A stretch of 64,000 nucleotides of DNA from Chloroflexi bacterium OLB15 (lineage in GTDB: Bacteria > Chloroflexota > Anaerolineae > Aggregatilineales > Phototrophicaceae): contig LMZS01000047.1 of NCBI GenBank assembly GCA_001567085.1, positions 24,079 through 88,078 on the forward strand. The letters run 5' to 3'. Numbering within the stretch: the first letter of the stretch is position 1; the number at the start of each line of letters is the position of its first letter. Positions 46,446-56,132 of this stretch are shown piece by piece. The position numbers and the translations under genes are program-made. The notes beneath the pieces were generated by a model. The model searched no databases and was not told the origin of the DNA. It worked only from the letters and a program-made list of their open reading frames with translations.

Positions 46446-47960
46446 CTACAGATTGGCAAACAGCATCTGCGCCCCTTGCAGCACCCAGTTAAAGACCGGT
46501 TGCACCGCAAATGATCCCAGCAGCACTATCGCCAGCGAAACAACGCCCAGCGTCCAGCCGTAAACAGGTGAAATGGTAATCGGTTTATCGGCATCTTCGC
46601 TCTTATCCACGTACATCACCTTGATGATGACCAGATAGTAGTAAAGCGCAACGATTGACATCAAAATGCCGAACAACGCCAGCCATGTGAGGCCGCTTTG
46701 CACCGCTGCTTGAAACAGGAAATACTTGCCAAAGAAACCGGCAGCAGGCGGCACGCCCGCCAGCGAAAGTAAACCAATCGTCATACCCAGCGCCAGCCAG
46801 GGGCTGCGATGGCTTAATCCGGCAAAGTCTTTAATATCTTCTTTGCCAGTCGCGTTGCTGAATACAATCACCGCGCCGAACGCCAGCAGATTGGTGAACG
46901 TGTACATCAGCATGTAGTAGGCGATGCCCGCTACCGCCGTCTCACGACCATCGCCTGCCAGCGACGCCACGCCGATGAGCGTGTAACCCGCCTGCGCGAT
47001 GGAAGAGTACGCCAGCAAGCGCTTGATGTTCTTCTGCGCCAGCGCCAATATGTTGCCGATGATCAGCGAAATCACCGCCAGCGCCGCCGCCAGATTCGTC
47101 CAGAAAAGTTGTACTTCCGCCCCGTTAATCGCCAGTGATGGCGGGAACGCCGTCAGCGCAAACCGGATCAGCAGGGCAAAACTTGCCGCCTTGCTAGCCA
47201 CGCTCAGGAATGCGGTAACCGGGGTAGGGGCACCTTCATAAACGTCCGGCGTCCAGAAGTGGAACGGCGCGGCGCTGATCTTAAAGGCGAAACCAACCAC
47301 GATCAGCGCAATCGCAATCAGCACCGGGATCAGGTTAACTTGAAAGGCGTCGGTTTGCATGTATTCGGCGATGGCGTACAGGTTGGTATGTCCGGTGAAC
47401 CCGTACATCAGGCTCAGGCCGTAAAGCAGAATTGCCGAAGCGAACGAACCAAACAGGAAGTATTTCATACCGCTTTCAGACGAACGTTTGTCGTCGCGGC
47501 GGAATGCTGCCAGCACGTACAGGGGGATGGTGACCGTTTCCAGCCCAAGGAACACCATAATCAGGTCAGCAGCGCCGGTGATCAGGCACGCGCCCAGTGT
47601 AGAAACCACCAACACCAGATAAAACTCGCCGCGCCGGTTCAATCCCACGACATCAATCGTGAGCAGGGCAGTGATCGCCGCGCCGATGATCACCGTCACC
47701 GAAAATACCCACGTCAGAATGTCGTAGCGGATCATGCCGCCCCAGTACAGCCCTTCGGTGTCGGCGTTGGGCATCCAGAAAGCCAGCATTATCGCCGCCG
47801 TGGCAAACAGGCTTGCGGCCGTCACCAGCGCAATGTTACGCCGCTGGCTTTCAGGCAGCGCCAGATCGAGCGCCAGCACCACAATCGCGGTGATGGTCAG
47901 CCCGATAATCGGCGCGATGGCCGGTAAACTTTGCAGTAAATCAAAGGGTTCCACGCTCAA
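46446..47960 (-). CDS. nuoN: NADH-quinone oxidoreductase subunit N
   Basis: A 504-residue antiporter-like proton-pumping subunit of complex I with about 14 helices. Visible signatures: FLGLETVTIPLYVLAAF (helix 5 with the key glutamate), VVGFAFKISAAPFHFWTPDVYEGAPTP split over helices 7-8 (lysine and PFHFWTPDVYEG), and a LLAYSSIAQAGY helix. The first codons overlap the nuoM2 stop by four bases (ATGA), showing translational coupling. It is the last gene of the operon. Confidence 0.95.
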   Translation of the reverse strand: MSVEPFDLLQSLPAIAPIIGLTITAIVVLALDLALPESQRRNIALVTAASLFATAAIMLAFWMPNADTEGLYWGGMIRYDILTWVFSVTVIIGAAITALLTIDVVGLNRRGEFYLVLVVSTLGACLITGAADLIMVFLGLETVTIPLYVLAAFRRDDKRSSESGMKYFLFGSFASAILLYGLSLMYGFTGHTNLYAIAEYMQTDAFQVNLIPVLIAIALIVVGFAFKISAAPFHFWTPDVYEGAPTPVTAFLSVASKAASFALLIRFALTAFPPSLAINGAEVQLFWTNLAAALAVISLIIGNILALAQKNIKRLLAYSSIAQAGYTLIGVASLAGDGRETAVAGIAYYMLMYTFTNLLAFGAVIVFSNATGKEDIKDFAGLSHRSPWLALGMTIGLLSLAGVPPAAGFFGKYFLFQAAVQSGLTWLALFGILMSIVALYYYLVIIKVMYVDKSEDADKPITISPVYGWTLGVVSLAIVLLGSFAVQPVFNWVLQGAQMLFANL

Positions 47961-49669
47961 CCCCCTCCTAGAAGCGTTAGTACCGGCTGAATGCCGGTTT
48001 GCAGCATCGGCGCCATCACCGCAGGCATTAAACCTATGATAAACAGTGGCGCGCCAAGGAATACCAGCACGAAGCGTTCGCGCACAGTGATATCGCCTAC
48101 ATCAGGATACTTGGCGCGGTCAAACTCGCCAAAGAATACCTGTGATGTCACTCGCAGCACATACGCCGCCGTGATCACGATACCTATGGCCGCAAGGACT
48201 ACGATGATCGAGTAGTAATTCGATAGGGTAAAGTTGCCGATTGACAGGGTAATGTCGGGCGACGCCTGGAACATACCCGTGAAGATCGTGAACTCGGCGA
48301 TGAAACCGCTCAAACCAGGCATGCCCATGCTAGCCAAACCGCCGATGATGAAGGCAATACCGACCCAGGGCATCACTTTGATGAAGCCGCCAAGACTCGG
48401 AATATCCCTCGTGTGTGCGCGATCATACACCATCCCCACGCATCCGAAGAACAGCGCTGTCATCGCCCCATGGCTGAACATTTGCAGCCCCGCGCCGGTC
48501 ATGCCGGTCATGTTCATCGTCGCCCAGCCCATGCTAACCAGCCCCATATGGCTGACTGAAGAGAAGCCGATCACGTACTTGAAGTCACGCTGCCTGAAGG
48601 CGATGAACGCGCCATACACCACATTGATCAGCGTGAGGAACACAATCCAGGGCAGGTGAATCTGTGCGCCCTCAGGCATCAATTGCACGCCGCAGCGCAG
48701 CGCCGCATACGCGCCCAGTTTCATCAGCACGCCTGCATGGATCATTGAAACTGCGGTTGGCGCCGCTACGTGTCCGTCCGGGCTCCAGTTGTGGAAGGGG
48801 AAGATACCGGCCAGAATGCCGAAGCCGATGAACACCACCGGGAACCACAGGCGGGCAAACGTCAGGCCGTCAACGCCTGCGTAACCAAACACGTTAAACG
48901 CGCCATTTTCGGCTGCGAGTGTAAGCTGTGTGATGTTGAAGCTAAAGGGCTGCGCGCTTGCCGGTAACAATCCGCTTGCCTTAGCCGCCTCGAAAATTTG
49001 CGCGCCTTCGGGGCTGCTGAAGAAGTTGGCTGCGGTGAGCACCATCGCAATCGCGCCGATGAGCGCTACTACTGAGCCGATCAGGATATACAGCGTCAAT
49101 TTCATCGCCGCATATTCCCTCAGCTTCACCCAACCGTAGGTGGCGATCAGCAGGTACATCGGGAAGATAGCGAGTTCGTAGAAGAAGAACAGCACGAACA
49201 GATCCATCGCCACGAATACGCCGTAAACGCCCGCTACCAGCAGCAGGAAGAAGGCCATGAACTCTTTAGTTCGGTCTTCAATTTTCCAGCTGACCAGCAC
49301 GCCGGCGATAGCGACCATACCCGTCAGCAGCACCATCGGCGCGTTCAAGCCATCTACGCCGAGATGATATGAAATGCCGAGCTGTGGCAGCCATTCAACA
49401 TATTCGGTATAGGCCAGTGTCGCGTTGAATTGTGCTGTGCCGATGTTCGTGCCTGCTTGCACCGCCGCCGCTTGTGCCGCCTGAATATCGGCCACGCTGT
49501 TATTGTACGAAATGTACACGAACAGGCTAAGCGCGAAACAGGCGCCTGCCGCGCCAAGTGCCGCAACCCGGATGGTATCCCGCTGTTCACGTGGAATGAA
49601 CAGGATCAATACCGCCACGATGATCGGGATGAAGATGATGAGACTTAATACCGGAAATGGAACTGTCAT
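47957..49669 (-). CDS. nuoM: NADH-quinone oxidoreductase subunit M, second copy
   Basis: A 570-residue NuoM homologue. Helix 5 keeps its glutamate (FYELAIFPMYLLIATYG) and helix 8 its lysine (AGVLMKLGAY), but the helix-7 segment reads GFGILAGIFPFHNW where NuoM normally has a lysine (AVKMPVVPLHGW type): by position the lysine is replaced by leucine. The GHVAAPTAVSM motif also differs from the first copy's SEAPTAGSM. The order L-M-M-N, with two diverged M genes, suggests an enlarged membrane arm. It overlaps nuoN. Confidence 0.92.
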   Translation of the reverse strand: MTVPFPVLSLIIFIPIIVAVLILFIPREQRDTIRVAALGAAGACFALSLFVYISYNNSVADIQAAQAAAVQAGTNIGTAQFNATLAYTEYVEWLPQLGISYHLGVDGLNAPMVLLTGMVAIAGVLVSWKIEDRTKEFMAFFLLLVAGVYGVFVAMDLFVLFFFYELAIFPMYLLIATYGWVKLREYAAMKLTLYILIGSVVALIGAIAMVLTAANFFSSPEGAQIFEAAKASGLLPASAQPFSFNITQLTLAAENGAFNVFGYAGVDGLTFARLWFPVVFIGFGILAGIFPFHNWSPDGHVAAPTAVSMIHAGVLMKLGAYAALRCGVQLMPEGAQIHLPWIVFLTLINVVYGAFIAFRQRDFKYVIGFSSVSHMGLVSMGWATMNMTGMTGAGLQMFSHGAMTALFFGCVGMVYDRAHTRDIPSLGGFIKVMPWVGIAFIIGGLASMGMPGLSGFIAEFTIFTGMFQASPDITLSIGNFTLSNYYSIIVVLAAIGIVITAAYVLRVTSQVFFGEFDRAKYPDVGDITVRERFVLVFLGAPLFIIGLMPAVMAPMLQTGIQPVLTLLGGG

Positions 49670-49742
49670 TGTTTCTTCCTATCCAGCGCCGTTGGGCTTC
49701 AGATTGCGCGCCGGTGCCGCCCCCTGAAGGTTATTGCGCCCG

Positions 49743-51338
49743 CTACCCGCCAAATATCCGGGTAACGGTTGCATTGATGACCGACAAAATCCAGTTCGGC
49801 GCAAGACCTGTAATCAGGATCAGCACCATTAAAGGCACAATCGCGATAGCTTCTCGCGGTGTGATTTCAAGGTTGTAATCTTTCCAGTGCAGGTTGAACG
49901 GCCCATGCAGCACCATCCGAATACCCTTGAGGATATACGATCCGGTGAACAGCAAGCCGATCATCGCCAGCGCGGTGATCACCGTGAACACCATCCACGA
50001 GCCGCGCACCACTAGAAATTCGCTGACGAAGCCGTTAAGCCCCGGCAAGCCCAAACTTGCCATGCTCATAAAGATGAACACGCCGCCATAAATAGGCGCT
50101 TTTACCCAGAAGCCGCCGTACTGCGTCATGTCGCGGGTGTGCGTTTTGTGATAAATCGCGCCTGCCAGCAAGAACATGCCTGCTGAGCTTAAACCGTGAT
50201 TAAACATTTGCAGTACTGCGCCGTTGGTGGCCAGGATGCCGCTCTGATTCATCTGCGCGTCTACGCTGCCTTTTAGCACCGATTCGCCGTAAACCAGCGC
50301 CGCTGTCGCCAGCCCTAGCGCCACAAAACCCATGTGATTGACCGAGCTGTAAGCCACCAACCGCTTAATGTCTGTCTGCCCGAAGGCCGCGAACGCCCCG
50401 AACACGATCCCCATCAGCGCCAGTATCGCGAAAAGCTGCGCCCATGTAGTTTCAATGCCCACGATAGTGATCGGGTTTGCCCAGATGTCCGGGAAGAACG
50501 GGATCACGATTCGCAGGAAGCCATACGCGCCCAGCTTCAACATCACCCCTGCCAGCAGCATCGAGCCTGCGGTGGGCGCTTCAGAGTGCGCATCTGGCAG
50601 CCATGTGTGGAAAGGCCACACCGGCACTTTGATGCAGAACGCCACGAAGAAGCCGATGAAGGCCAGCGTTTTCACCGTTTCAACCGGGATGCCCAGGAAG
50701 GTGCCGTTCTCGCCTGTAAACGCAGGCCAGCCAGTTGTCGGGTTGGAAAGCGCCACAATATCGAATGTGCCTGACGAGCCGCCGATCAATTGTATCGCCA
50801 GCAGCATACCCAGCGAACCGCCCAGCGAGTAGATGAAGAACTTGGTGGACGCGTACTTGCGGTTCGGGCCGCCCCACTGGTTGATGATGAAATACATCGG
50901 CACCAGCGAAACTTCGTAGAACAGGAAGAACAGCATCATGTCGAGAACGATGAACGTCCCCATCAGGCCAGTTTCAAAGAACAGGATCAGCGCCATATGC
51001 ACGTTAACCCGTTCTTCTACTTCCCAGCTAATCAACACCGCCAGCGGCGTCAGAATGCCGGTTAGCAGCACCATGGTGGCGCTTACGCCGTCAATGCCGA
51101 TATGCCATGATGCGCCTAGCGCCTCAAACCAGGGAACCGCGAGTTCAAGCTGGTAGCCTGGGATGGTGCTGTTATAGGCGAAGAACACGGCTGCCGAAAC
51201 GCCGCCAATGAACGTCGCCCCCACCAGGGCAACCACACGCGCTACCCATTTGTTGGGAACAAACAGCAGCACCGCCGCCAGAATGGCCGGAGAGATGATT
51301 AGAAACGAGAGAATATCAACGCCGATTATGTTGTTCAT
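49743..51338 (-). CDS. nuoM: NADH-quinone oxidoreductase subunit M, first copy
   Basis: A 531-residue canonical NuoM: helix 5 FYEVSLVPMYFIINQWGG (glutamate), helix 7 VAFCIKVPVWPFHTWLPDAH (lysine) and SEAPTAGSMLLAGVMLKLGAYG (helix 8 lysine). About 14 helices; it transfers one proton per catalytic cycle in the membrane arm. It begins 12 bases after nuoL, and 73 bases separate it from the second NuoM. All pump residues are intact, in contrast to the second copy. Confidence 0.95.
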   Translation of the reverse strand: MNNIIGVDILSFLIISPAILAAVLLFVPNKWVARVVALVGATFIGGVSAAVFFAYNSTIPGYQLELAVPWFEALGASWHIGIDGVSATMVLLTGILTPLAVLISWEVEERVNVHMALILFFETGLMGTFIVLDMMLFFLFYEVSLVPMYFIINQWGGPNRKYASTKFFIYSLGGSLGMLLAIQLIGGSSGTFDIVALSNPTTGWPAFTGENGTFLGIPVETVKTLAFIGFFVAFCIKVPVWPFHTWLPDAHSEAPTAGSMLLAGVMLKLGAYGFLRIVIPFFPDIWANPITIVGIETTWAQLFAILALMGIVFGAFAAFGQTDIKRLVAYSSVNHMGFVALGLATAALVYGESVLKGSVDAQMNQSGILATNGAVLQMFNHGLSSAGMFLLAGAIYHKTHTRDMTQYGGFWVKAPIYGGVFIFMSMASLGLPGLNGFVSEFLVVRGSWMVFTVITALAMIGLLFTGSYILKGIRMVLHGPFNLHWKDYNLEITPREAIAIVPLMVLILITGLAPNWILSVINATVTRIFGG

Positions 51339-51350
51339 ACATTCCCACCG

Positions 51351-53768
51351 TTACGGGGCCGCTTGCATTACGCCCGTAGATAGGGCGAAGATTAAGATAA
51401 GAACCAGCAGCACAAAGGTGATAATCAGCATGTACTGCTGCACGCGCCCGCTTTGAATACCGCGAAGCCAGAAGCCGAAACGGGCGATGAGTTCAGGGAT
51501 TCCGTCACCCACGCCGTCAATGAGCCACATGTTGAGCGTCTTGATGAAATCGCCCAACCAGGTAAACACCCGCGCCAAAAGATGCAGGAAACCGTCAATG
51601 ATGCCCTTGTCAATGAATTCGTAGGCCACGTTCTTGCTGAACCACAGCGCCGGGCGCACGAAAACAGCGGCATAGATCGCATCAATATAGTATTTGTTCT
51701 TCAGCGTAGTATGCATCTGCTCGCCCAGAATGCCGATCAGCGGGTCGCGCTGCCCTGCAACCAGCGGCTTACGCCAGTACAGCAGATAGCCACATGCCAG
51801 ACCGCCCAGACCAACCGCGATTGAGGTGAGCACCGGCATCCAGTCAAATGGAATGCTGCCAGGTTCTTCAGCCAGCGTTGGGCCGATAAAATGATGGAAT
51901 GGATTGCCGTTTGGCGAGAAGATCGCGCCGAAGATTGGCAGGTCAGGGTGAACGCCTATGTAACCGGCGACCACCGCGAAGAAGGCCAGCACAATCAGCG
52001 GCAGAGTCATGGTGAACGAAACCAGCCCCTTGCCGAGATTGGCGTGCTTGGCGGCTTCGCTTCGCGCCTCACCCCAGAAGGTTAACCCCAACTGGCGCAT
52101 CGTATAGAACGCCGTCAGGAATGCCGCCAGCGCCAGCAAGATAAAGACCAGCGCATGCGGGCCATAGCCGTGTGTAATCCCGTACCACGCATCGGCCAGA
52201 ATCTCATCTTTAGAGAAGAAGCCTGCGGTGATGAAGGGCAAACCAGATAGCGAAAGCCCGCCGATCAGGAAGGTGATGAAGGTGACCGGCATCGTGCGCC
52301 GCAGGCCGCCCATGTTCATCATATCCTGCGGGTCGAAATGATGCGCGTCATCATGACCGGCATCGTGCGCGCCATGTGCATTATGCGTATCATGCGCGTC
52401 GCCATGTTCGCCTTCGTGATGCGCCGACTCAGCGTGTGCGGTCAGCGCTGGTGTGTGAACGTGTACCTCATCATGCTCATCGTCATGCCCGTGACCATGC
52501 GCGTGAACGTGATGTTCCCCGTGTTCCATGCCGTGAATGACCGCGCCGGAAGCCATGAACAGCAGCGCCTTGAAGAAGGCATGGGTTAGCAGATGGAAGG
52601 CAGCGGCCACATACGCGCCGATGCCTAACGCGGCCACCATGAAGCCAAGTTGTGAAATGGTGCTGTAGGCCAGCACTTTCTTCACGTCATTTTGAGCGAC
52701 GGCGATAGTTGCGGCGAAGATCGCGGTGATGCTGCCGACGATTGCCATAAATAGCAGCGGTGGCGTAAACACCCCATGATGCGCGTCGCCGCCTGCTTGC
52801 AGCAGCGGGTACATGCGGATCAGCATGTAAATCCCGGCGGAAACCATCGCTGCCGCATGGATCATCGCGCTAACTGGCGTCGGGCCTTCCATCGCGTCCG
52901 GCAGCCATACATGCAGCGGGAACTGTGCAGATTTACCGACGGTGCCGATGATCAGGAAAATTGCGATCAGTGAAGCGGCGCTTAGGCCGGGCAGGATGAT
53001 CGCTGGCATCGCCGCCAGCCCCTCTAGCACTTCGGTGTTATACACAATTTCGCGGAAGCTCAGCGTGCCAGTTGCCGCGTACAGATAGGCAATGCCCAGC
53101 AGCATGATCACGTCGGCAATACGGGTAGTGATGAAGGCTTTAACCGCAGCTTTGTACGCGCTTTCCTTCTCAAACCAGAAGCCGATCAGCAGATACGAAC
53201 ACAACCCCATCACTTCCCAGCCAACGAACAGCAGTAGCAGGTTATCCGCCACCACCAGCGTCAGCATCGCGCCCGCAAACAGCGCGATCATACTGAAGAA
53301 ACGTGCCTGACGGGGGTCTTTCGCCATATAGCCAACGGCATAAATGAAAATCATGGTACAGGCCAGCGGCACCATGAACAACATCGCTGCTGTCAGTGGG
53401 TCAACCATTGTCCCCAGGCTAAAGCCGCCTGCGCCGGTATCCATCCACGTAATCGAACTTGCCAGAATGTCGTGACCAAGTTCGTGCAGGCCGGTTGCCT
53501 GGCCGATCACAATCAGCGAGATCAGCCACGCTGCCCCAATTCCAACCAGGCCAACGATCACGCTTGCTGCGCGGCTCCAGTTGGCGACCATCGGCACATC
53601 AATGCCGGGGTAGGCTGGATGGTTGTGATCGGTATATTCGCTGCTGGTACCCGGCACCATTTTCGCTTTATTGGTGATCAGCGTAATGGTGGCAAACGCC
53701 AGCAGCGGGCCAATTGGAATCAACCAGGCGAGGTTATTGGGATTACTAAAAAACGCGCTTAAGTCCAT
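51351..53768 (-). CDS. nuoL: NADH-quinone oxidoreductase subunit L, extended
   Basis: An 805-residue distal pump subunit, about 150-190 longer than usual. The conserved core includes LLLFVGWEVMGLCSYLLIGFW (glutamate), GKSAQFPLHVWLPDAMEGPTPVSA split across helices 7-8, and the AFFKALLFMASGAVIHGMEH lysine helix. Two extras are seen: a histidine-rich insert of about 70 residues (about 412-479; many His, Asp, Glu) and a lateral-helix region (about 715-770) that is longer than in ordinary NuoL, with a repeated I-I/L-DG pattern (GIIDGFLHLLA ... MWLIDGVGDGI). The latter matters if two NuoM subunits must be spanned. Confidence 0.95.
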   Translation of the reverse strand: MDLSAFFSNPNNLAWLIPIGPLLAFATITLITNKAKMVPGTSSEYTDHNHPAYPGIDVPMVANWSRAASVIVGLVGIGAAWLISLIVIGQATGLHELGHDILASSITWMDTGAGGFSLGTMVDPLTAAMLFMVPLACTMIFIYAVGYMAKDPRQARFFSMIALFAGAMLTLVVADNLLLLFVGWEVMGLCSYLLIGFWFEKESAYKAAVKAFITTRIADVIMLLGIAYLYAATGTLSFREIVYNTEVLEGLAAMPAIILPGLSAASLIAIFLIIGTVGKSAQFPLHVWLPDAMEGPTPVSAMIHAAAMVSAGIYMLIRMYPLLQAGGDAHHGVFTPPLLFMAIVGSITAIFAATIAVAQNDVKKVLAYSTISQLGFMVAALGIGAYVAAAFHLLTHAFFKALLFMASGAVIHGMEHGEHHVHAHGHGHDDEHDEVHVHTPALTAHAESAHHEGEHGDAHDTHNAHGAHDAGHDDAHHFDPQDMMNMGGLRRTMPVTFITFLIGGLSLSGLPFITAGFFSKDEILADAWYGITHGYGPHALVFILLALAAFLTAFYTMRQLGLTFWGEARSEAAKHANLGKGLVSFTMTLPLIVLAFFAVVAGYIGVHPDLPIFGAIFSPNGNPFHHFIGPTLAEEPGSIPFDWMPVLTSIAVGLGGLACGYLLYWRKPLVAGQRDPLIGILGEQMHTTLKNKYYIDAIYAAVFVRPALWFSKNVAYEFIDKGIIDGFLHLLARVFTWLGDFIKTLNMWLIDGVGDGIPELIARFGFWLRGIQSGRVQQYMLIITFVLLVLILIFALSTGVMQAAP

Positions 53769-53786
53769 AGTCTTTCCTTGAAGTCA

Positions 53787-53846
53787 GTTAAAGGTGAAAG
53801 TTAAAAGGATTGCTTGGTGAGGCGCTTTTAACCTTTAACTTTTAAC
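53787..53846. repeat. Heptad-like inverted repeat between nuoK and nuoL
   Basis: Left arm GTTAAAGGTGAAAGTTAAAAGG and right arm CTTTTAACCTTTAACTTTTAAC can pair into an AT-rich stem of about 20 bp. Each arm is built from seven-base units (AGTTAAA, AGGTGAA). It is related to the element at 54172. Confidence 0.75.
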
Positions 53847-53849
53847 CGC

Positions 53850-54158
53850 TCATCCCCGCAGCAAATTCACATCTTCCACGATCACCGAACGGCGGTTGCG
53901 GTAGACGGCGATCACGATTGCCAGACCCACAGCGGCTTCGGCTGCGGCCACCACGAATACAAACGCTGCAAACGCTTGCCCGGCCATATTCTGCGGGGCA
54001 ACGTAGCGCCAGAATGCCAGCAGGTTAATATTCACCGCATTCAGCATCAGCTCCACGCTCATCAGGATGGCAACCGCATTACGCCGCGCCAGTACCCCGT
54101 AAACGCCGATGCAGAACACCGCCGCCGATACCACCAGATACATCCATAAAGGAACCAT
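53850..54158 (-). CDS. nuoK: NADH-quinone oxidoreductase subunit K
   Basis: A 102-residue, three-helix complex I subunit. The [17 protein letters not shown] helix carries the conserved glutamate, and [23 protein letters not shown] carries the second; both are needed for proton transfer. The length is normal. It lies between two heptad-repeat elements that replace the usual tight gene spacing. Confidence 0.97.
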   Translation of the reverse strand: MVPLWMYLVVSAAVFCIGVYGVLARRNAVAILMSVELMLNAVNINLLAFWRYVAPQNMAGQAFAAFVFVVAAAEAAVGLAIVIAVYRNRRSVIVEDVNLLRG

Positions 54159-54171
54159 CTATAACCCCCGC

Positions 54172-54241
54172 AGTTAAAAGGTAAAAGGGTGAAAGTTAGG
54201 CTTGAGAACCACTTTTAACTTTTTACCTTCAACCTTTAACT
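54172..54241. repeat. Heptad-like inverted repeat between nuoJ and nuoK
   Basis: Left arm AGTTAAAAGGTAAAAGGG with GTGAAAGTTA, right arm ACTTTTAACTTTTTACC with TTCAACCTTTAACT. It has the same seven-base building units and symmetry as the element at 53787. Confidence 0.75.
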
Positions 54242-54245
54242 CGTC

Positions 54246-54770
54246 CTACTCGTTATCCCGTGCAATCACAATCGCGCCAACCATCGCCGCTGTTAGCAGC
54301 AGCGACGCAACTTCAAACGGCAGTACATACTGGTTGCCATCCACCAGCGCCACGCCTAAATCTTGAACCGTCGCGGTGGTTTCTGAAAGTACCATCTCAC
54401 TTTGTGTGCCGTTCGGCCCCCATATCGGCAGCACCACGCCCACCACCAGCACCGCCAGCAGAATTACCGCTGCAACCGCGCTAATCCACCATTGGCGGTT
54501 GAAAATTTCGCGAATATTGGTCATTGAACGGGTGAGCATCACGGCGAAGATGATCAAAATCGCGATAGCGCCGATGTACACCAGCACCTGCACCGCCGCC
54601 ATGAAAGGCGCGGCCAGCAGCACGAACAACCCCGCGCCGCCAAACAGGCTGACGATCAGAAACAGCGCGCCGTGAATCAGATTGCGGCTTATGACCACCC
54701 CCAGTGCGCCGCCGATAGACAGCACCGCGAAGATGAAGAATACGAGGGTGGAAACATTGAGTTCTAACAT
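54246..54770 (-). CDS. nuoJ: NADH-quinone oxidoreductase subunit J
   Basis: A 174-residue, five-helix complex I subunit. Typical segments are GALGVVISRNLIHGALFLIVSLFGGAGLF in the early helices, LVYIGAIAILIIFAVML (the pi-bulge helix of the E-channel) and EVASLLLTAAMVGAIVIAR at the end. The length is normal. An intercistronic hairpin lies upstream (54801), and a heptad repeat downstream. Confidence 0.95.
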   Translation of the reverse strand: MLELNVSTLVFFIFAVLSIGGALGVVISRNLIHGALFLIVSLFGGAGLFVLLAAPFMAAVQVLVYIGAIAILIIFAVMLTRSMTNIREIFNRQWWISAVAAVILLAVLVVGVVLPIWGPNGTQSEMVLSETTATVQDLGVALVDGNQYVLPFEVASLLLTAAMVGAIVIARDNE

Positions 54771-54800
54771 AAAACCATCTTCCTCAGTTGAACACGCGTA

Positions 54801-54819
54801 GGGGCGCAGTCAGCGCCCC
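54801..54819. repeat. Hairpin between nuoH and nuoJ
   Basis: Perfect 7-bp stem GGGGCGC / GCGCCCC around AGTCA. There is no T-run, so an mRNA-processing or stability hairpin is more likely than a terminator within an operon. Confidence 0.55.
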
Positions 54820-54841
54820 GGTCATATTCACGCAGAAATCT

Positions 54842-56104
54842 TTAATGTTGGGCTACCGTTGCCGGCAGCGCTTCCTTGTCGCCTTCAACTTGTACGCGCT
54901 GCGCGAGCTTTGCAGCCTCAGACAGGCGTTCCTTGCGTACTGAACCGCGAATCAACGCCATCGCTGCGGCAATTACCACCACGTTACCCAGCAGCAGCGC
55001 CGCCGCTTGTGGTATGTTCGCCAGAAAATCGCTGGCATTTTCAGGTGAGGGTGCAAGCCCCAGCACCTGCACCAGTTTCAACACGAAAGCCATCACGATC
55101 ACGTTGACAATCGAAACCGGCACCAGGAACTTCCAGTTGAAAGCCATCATCTGGTCAATACGCACGCGCGGCACAGTGGCGCGCAAAATCAGCGAGGGGA
55201 TATAGACGATTGCCGTCTTGATCATCAGATATATGAAGCCAAGTATGGGCAGGCTGGTTGCGCCTGGCCCCGCCCACGCGCCCATAAACAGCACCGCGAA
55301 CAGCAGGTTGGCGGTGAAGGCGTGCATGAATTCGTTCGCCATGAATAGGCCAAACTTCATGCCGCTGTATTCAATGTTGTAACCGGCCACCAATTCCGAT
55401 TCCGCTTCAATCAGGTCAAACGGGGCGCGGCCTGTTTCCGCCAGATTCGAGACATAGAAAATGAAGGCTGATACGGGCGTCAGCACGATGAACCACATGC
55501 CCAGTTGTGCGAAGGCAATATCCTGCATGCTCATCGAGCTTGCCAGCATTACGGGCACCAACAGCGCCAGCACCATCGGCACTTCGTAGCTCACCAACTG
55601 CGCTACCACGCGGAACGCGCCCAGCAGCGCATATTTGTTATTGCTGCTCCAGCCCGCCATCATGATCGCCAGCGTGCCGATGGAGCTGATAGCTACGAAA
55701 TACAGAACGCCGATATCCAGATCAGCGCCGATGTTATAAGGCGTAAAGGGGACTACCGCCCAGATCAGGATAACTGAAAGCATCGCCACAATCGGGGCAA
55801 GGTTGTAAATCAACCGGTCTGCGCCAGCAGGCGTGATATCTTCCTTGATGATCAGCTTCACAGCGTCTGCGATATTCTGGAACAACCCAAATGGGCCAAC
55901 GCGGTTCGGGCCAAGACGATCCTGCACACGGGCGGCTATTTTACGTTCTACCCAGATCAGGAAAATGACCAGCAGCAGCGGGAACGACGCAACCAGTACC
56001 ACCCCCAACAGGATCGAGATGAACTGTGCTACATCAGGGTTCATTCCCGATTGGGTAAGACAGGGGGCAAGCGTCGAGATGATGTTGTCACAAACTTGCG
56101 GCAT
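54842..56104 (-). CDS. nuoH: NADH-quinone oxidoreductase subunit H
   Basis: A 420-residue subunit that forms the quinone chamber and first part of the proton path. Conserved WVERKIAARVQDRLGPNRVGPFG, the acidic loop SNLAETGRAPFDLIEAESELVAG and the RVRIDQMMAFNWKFLVP segment are present. A cytoplasmic tail of about 60 residues follows the last helix. It directly follows nuoA (28-base gap); the usual nuoB, C and D are missing from between them. Confidence 0.96.
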   Translation of the reverse strand: MPQVCDNIISTLAPCLTQSGMNPDVAQFISILLGVVLVASFPLLLVIFLIWVERKIAARVQDRLGPNRVGPFGLFQNIADAVKLIIKEDITPAGADRLIYNLAPIVAMLSVILIWAVVPFTPYNIGADLDIGVLYFVAISSIGTLAIMMAGWSSNNKYALLGAFRVVAQLVSYEVPMVLALLVPVMLASSMSMQDIAFAQLGMWFIVLTPVSAFIFYVSNLAETGRAPFDLIEAESELVAGYNIEYSGMKFGLFMANEFMHAFTANLLFAVLFMGAWAGPGATSLPILGFIYLMIKTAIVYIPSLILRATVPRVRIDQMMAFNWKFLVPVSIVNVIVMAFVLKLVQVLGLAPSPENASDFLANIPQAAALLLGNVVVIAAAMALIRGSVRKERLSEAAKLAQRVQVEGDKEALPATVAQH

Positions 56105-56132
56105 GAAAAATAATCTCCCTCAACCCCTCGCG

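Noticed and set aside
52338..52589. Low-complexity plus-strand open frame rich in Met, Val and Arg
   Set aside because: It is the complement of the histidine-rich insert of NuoL, not a gene.
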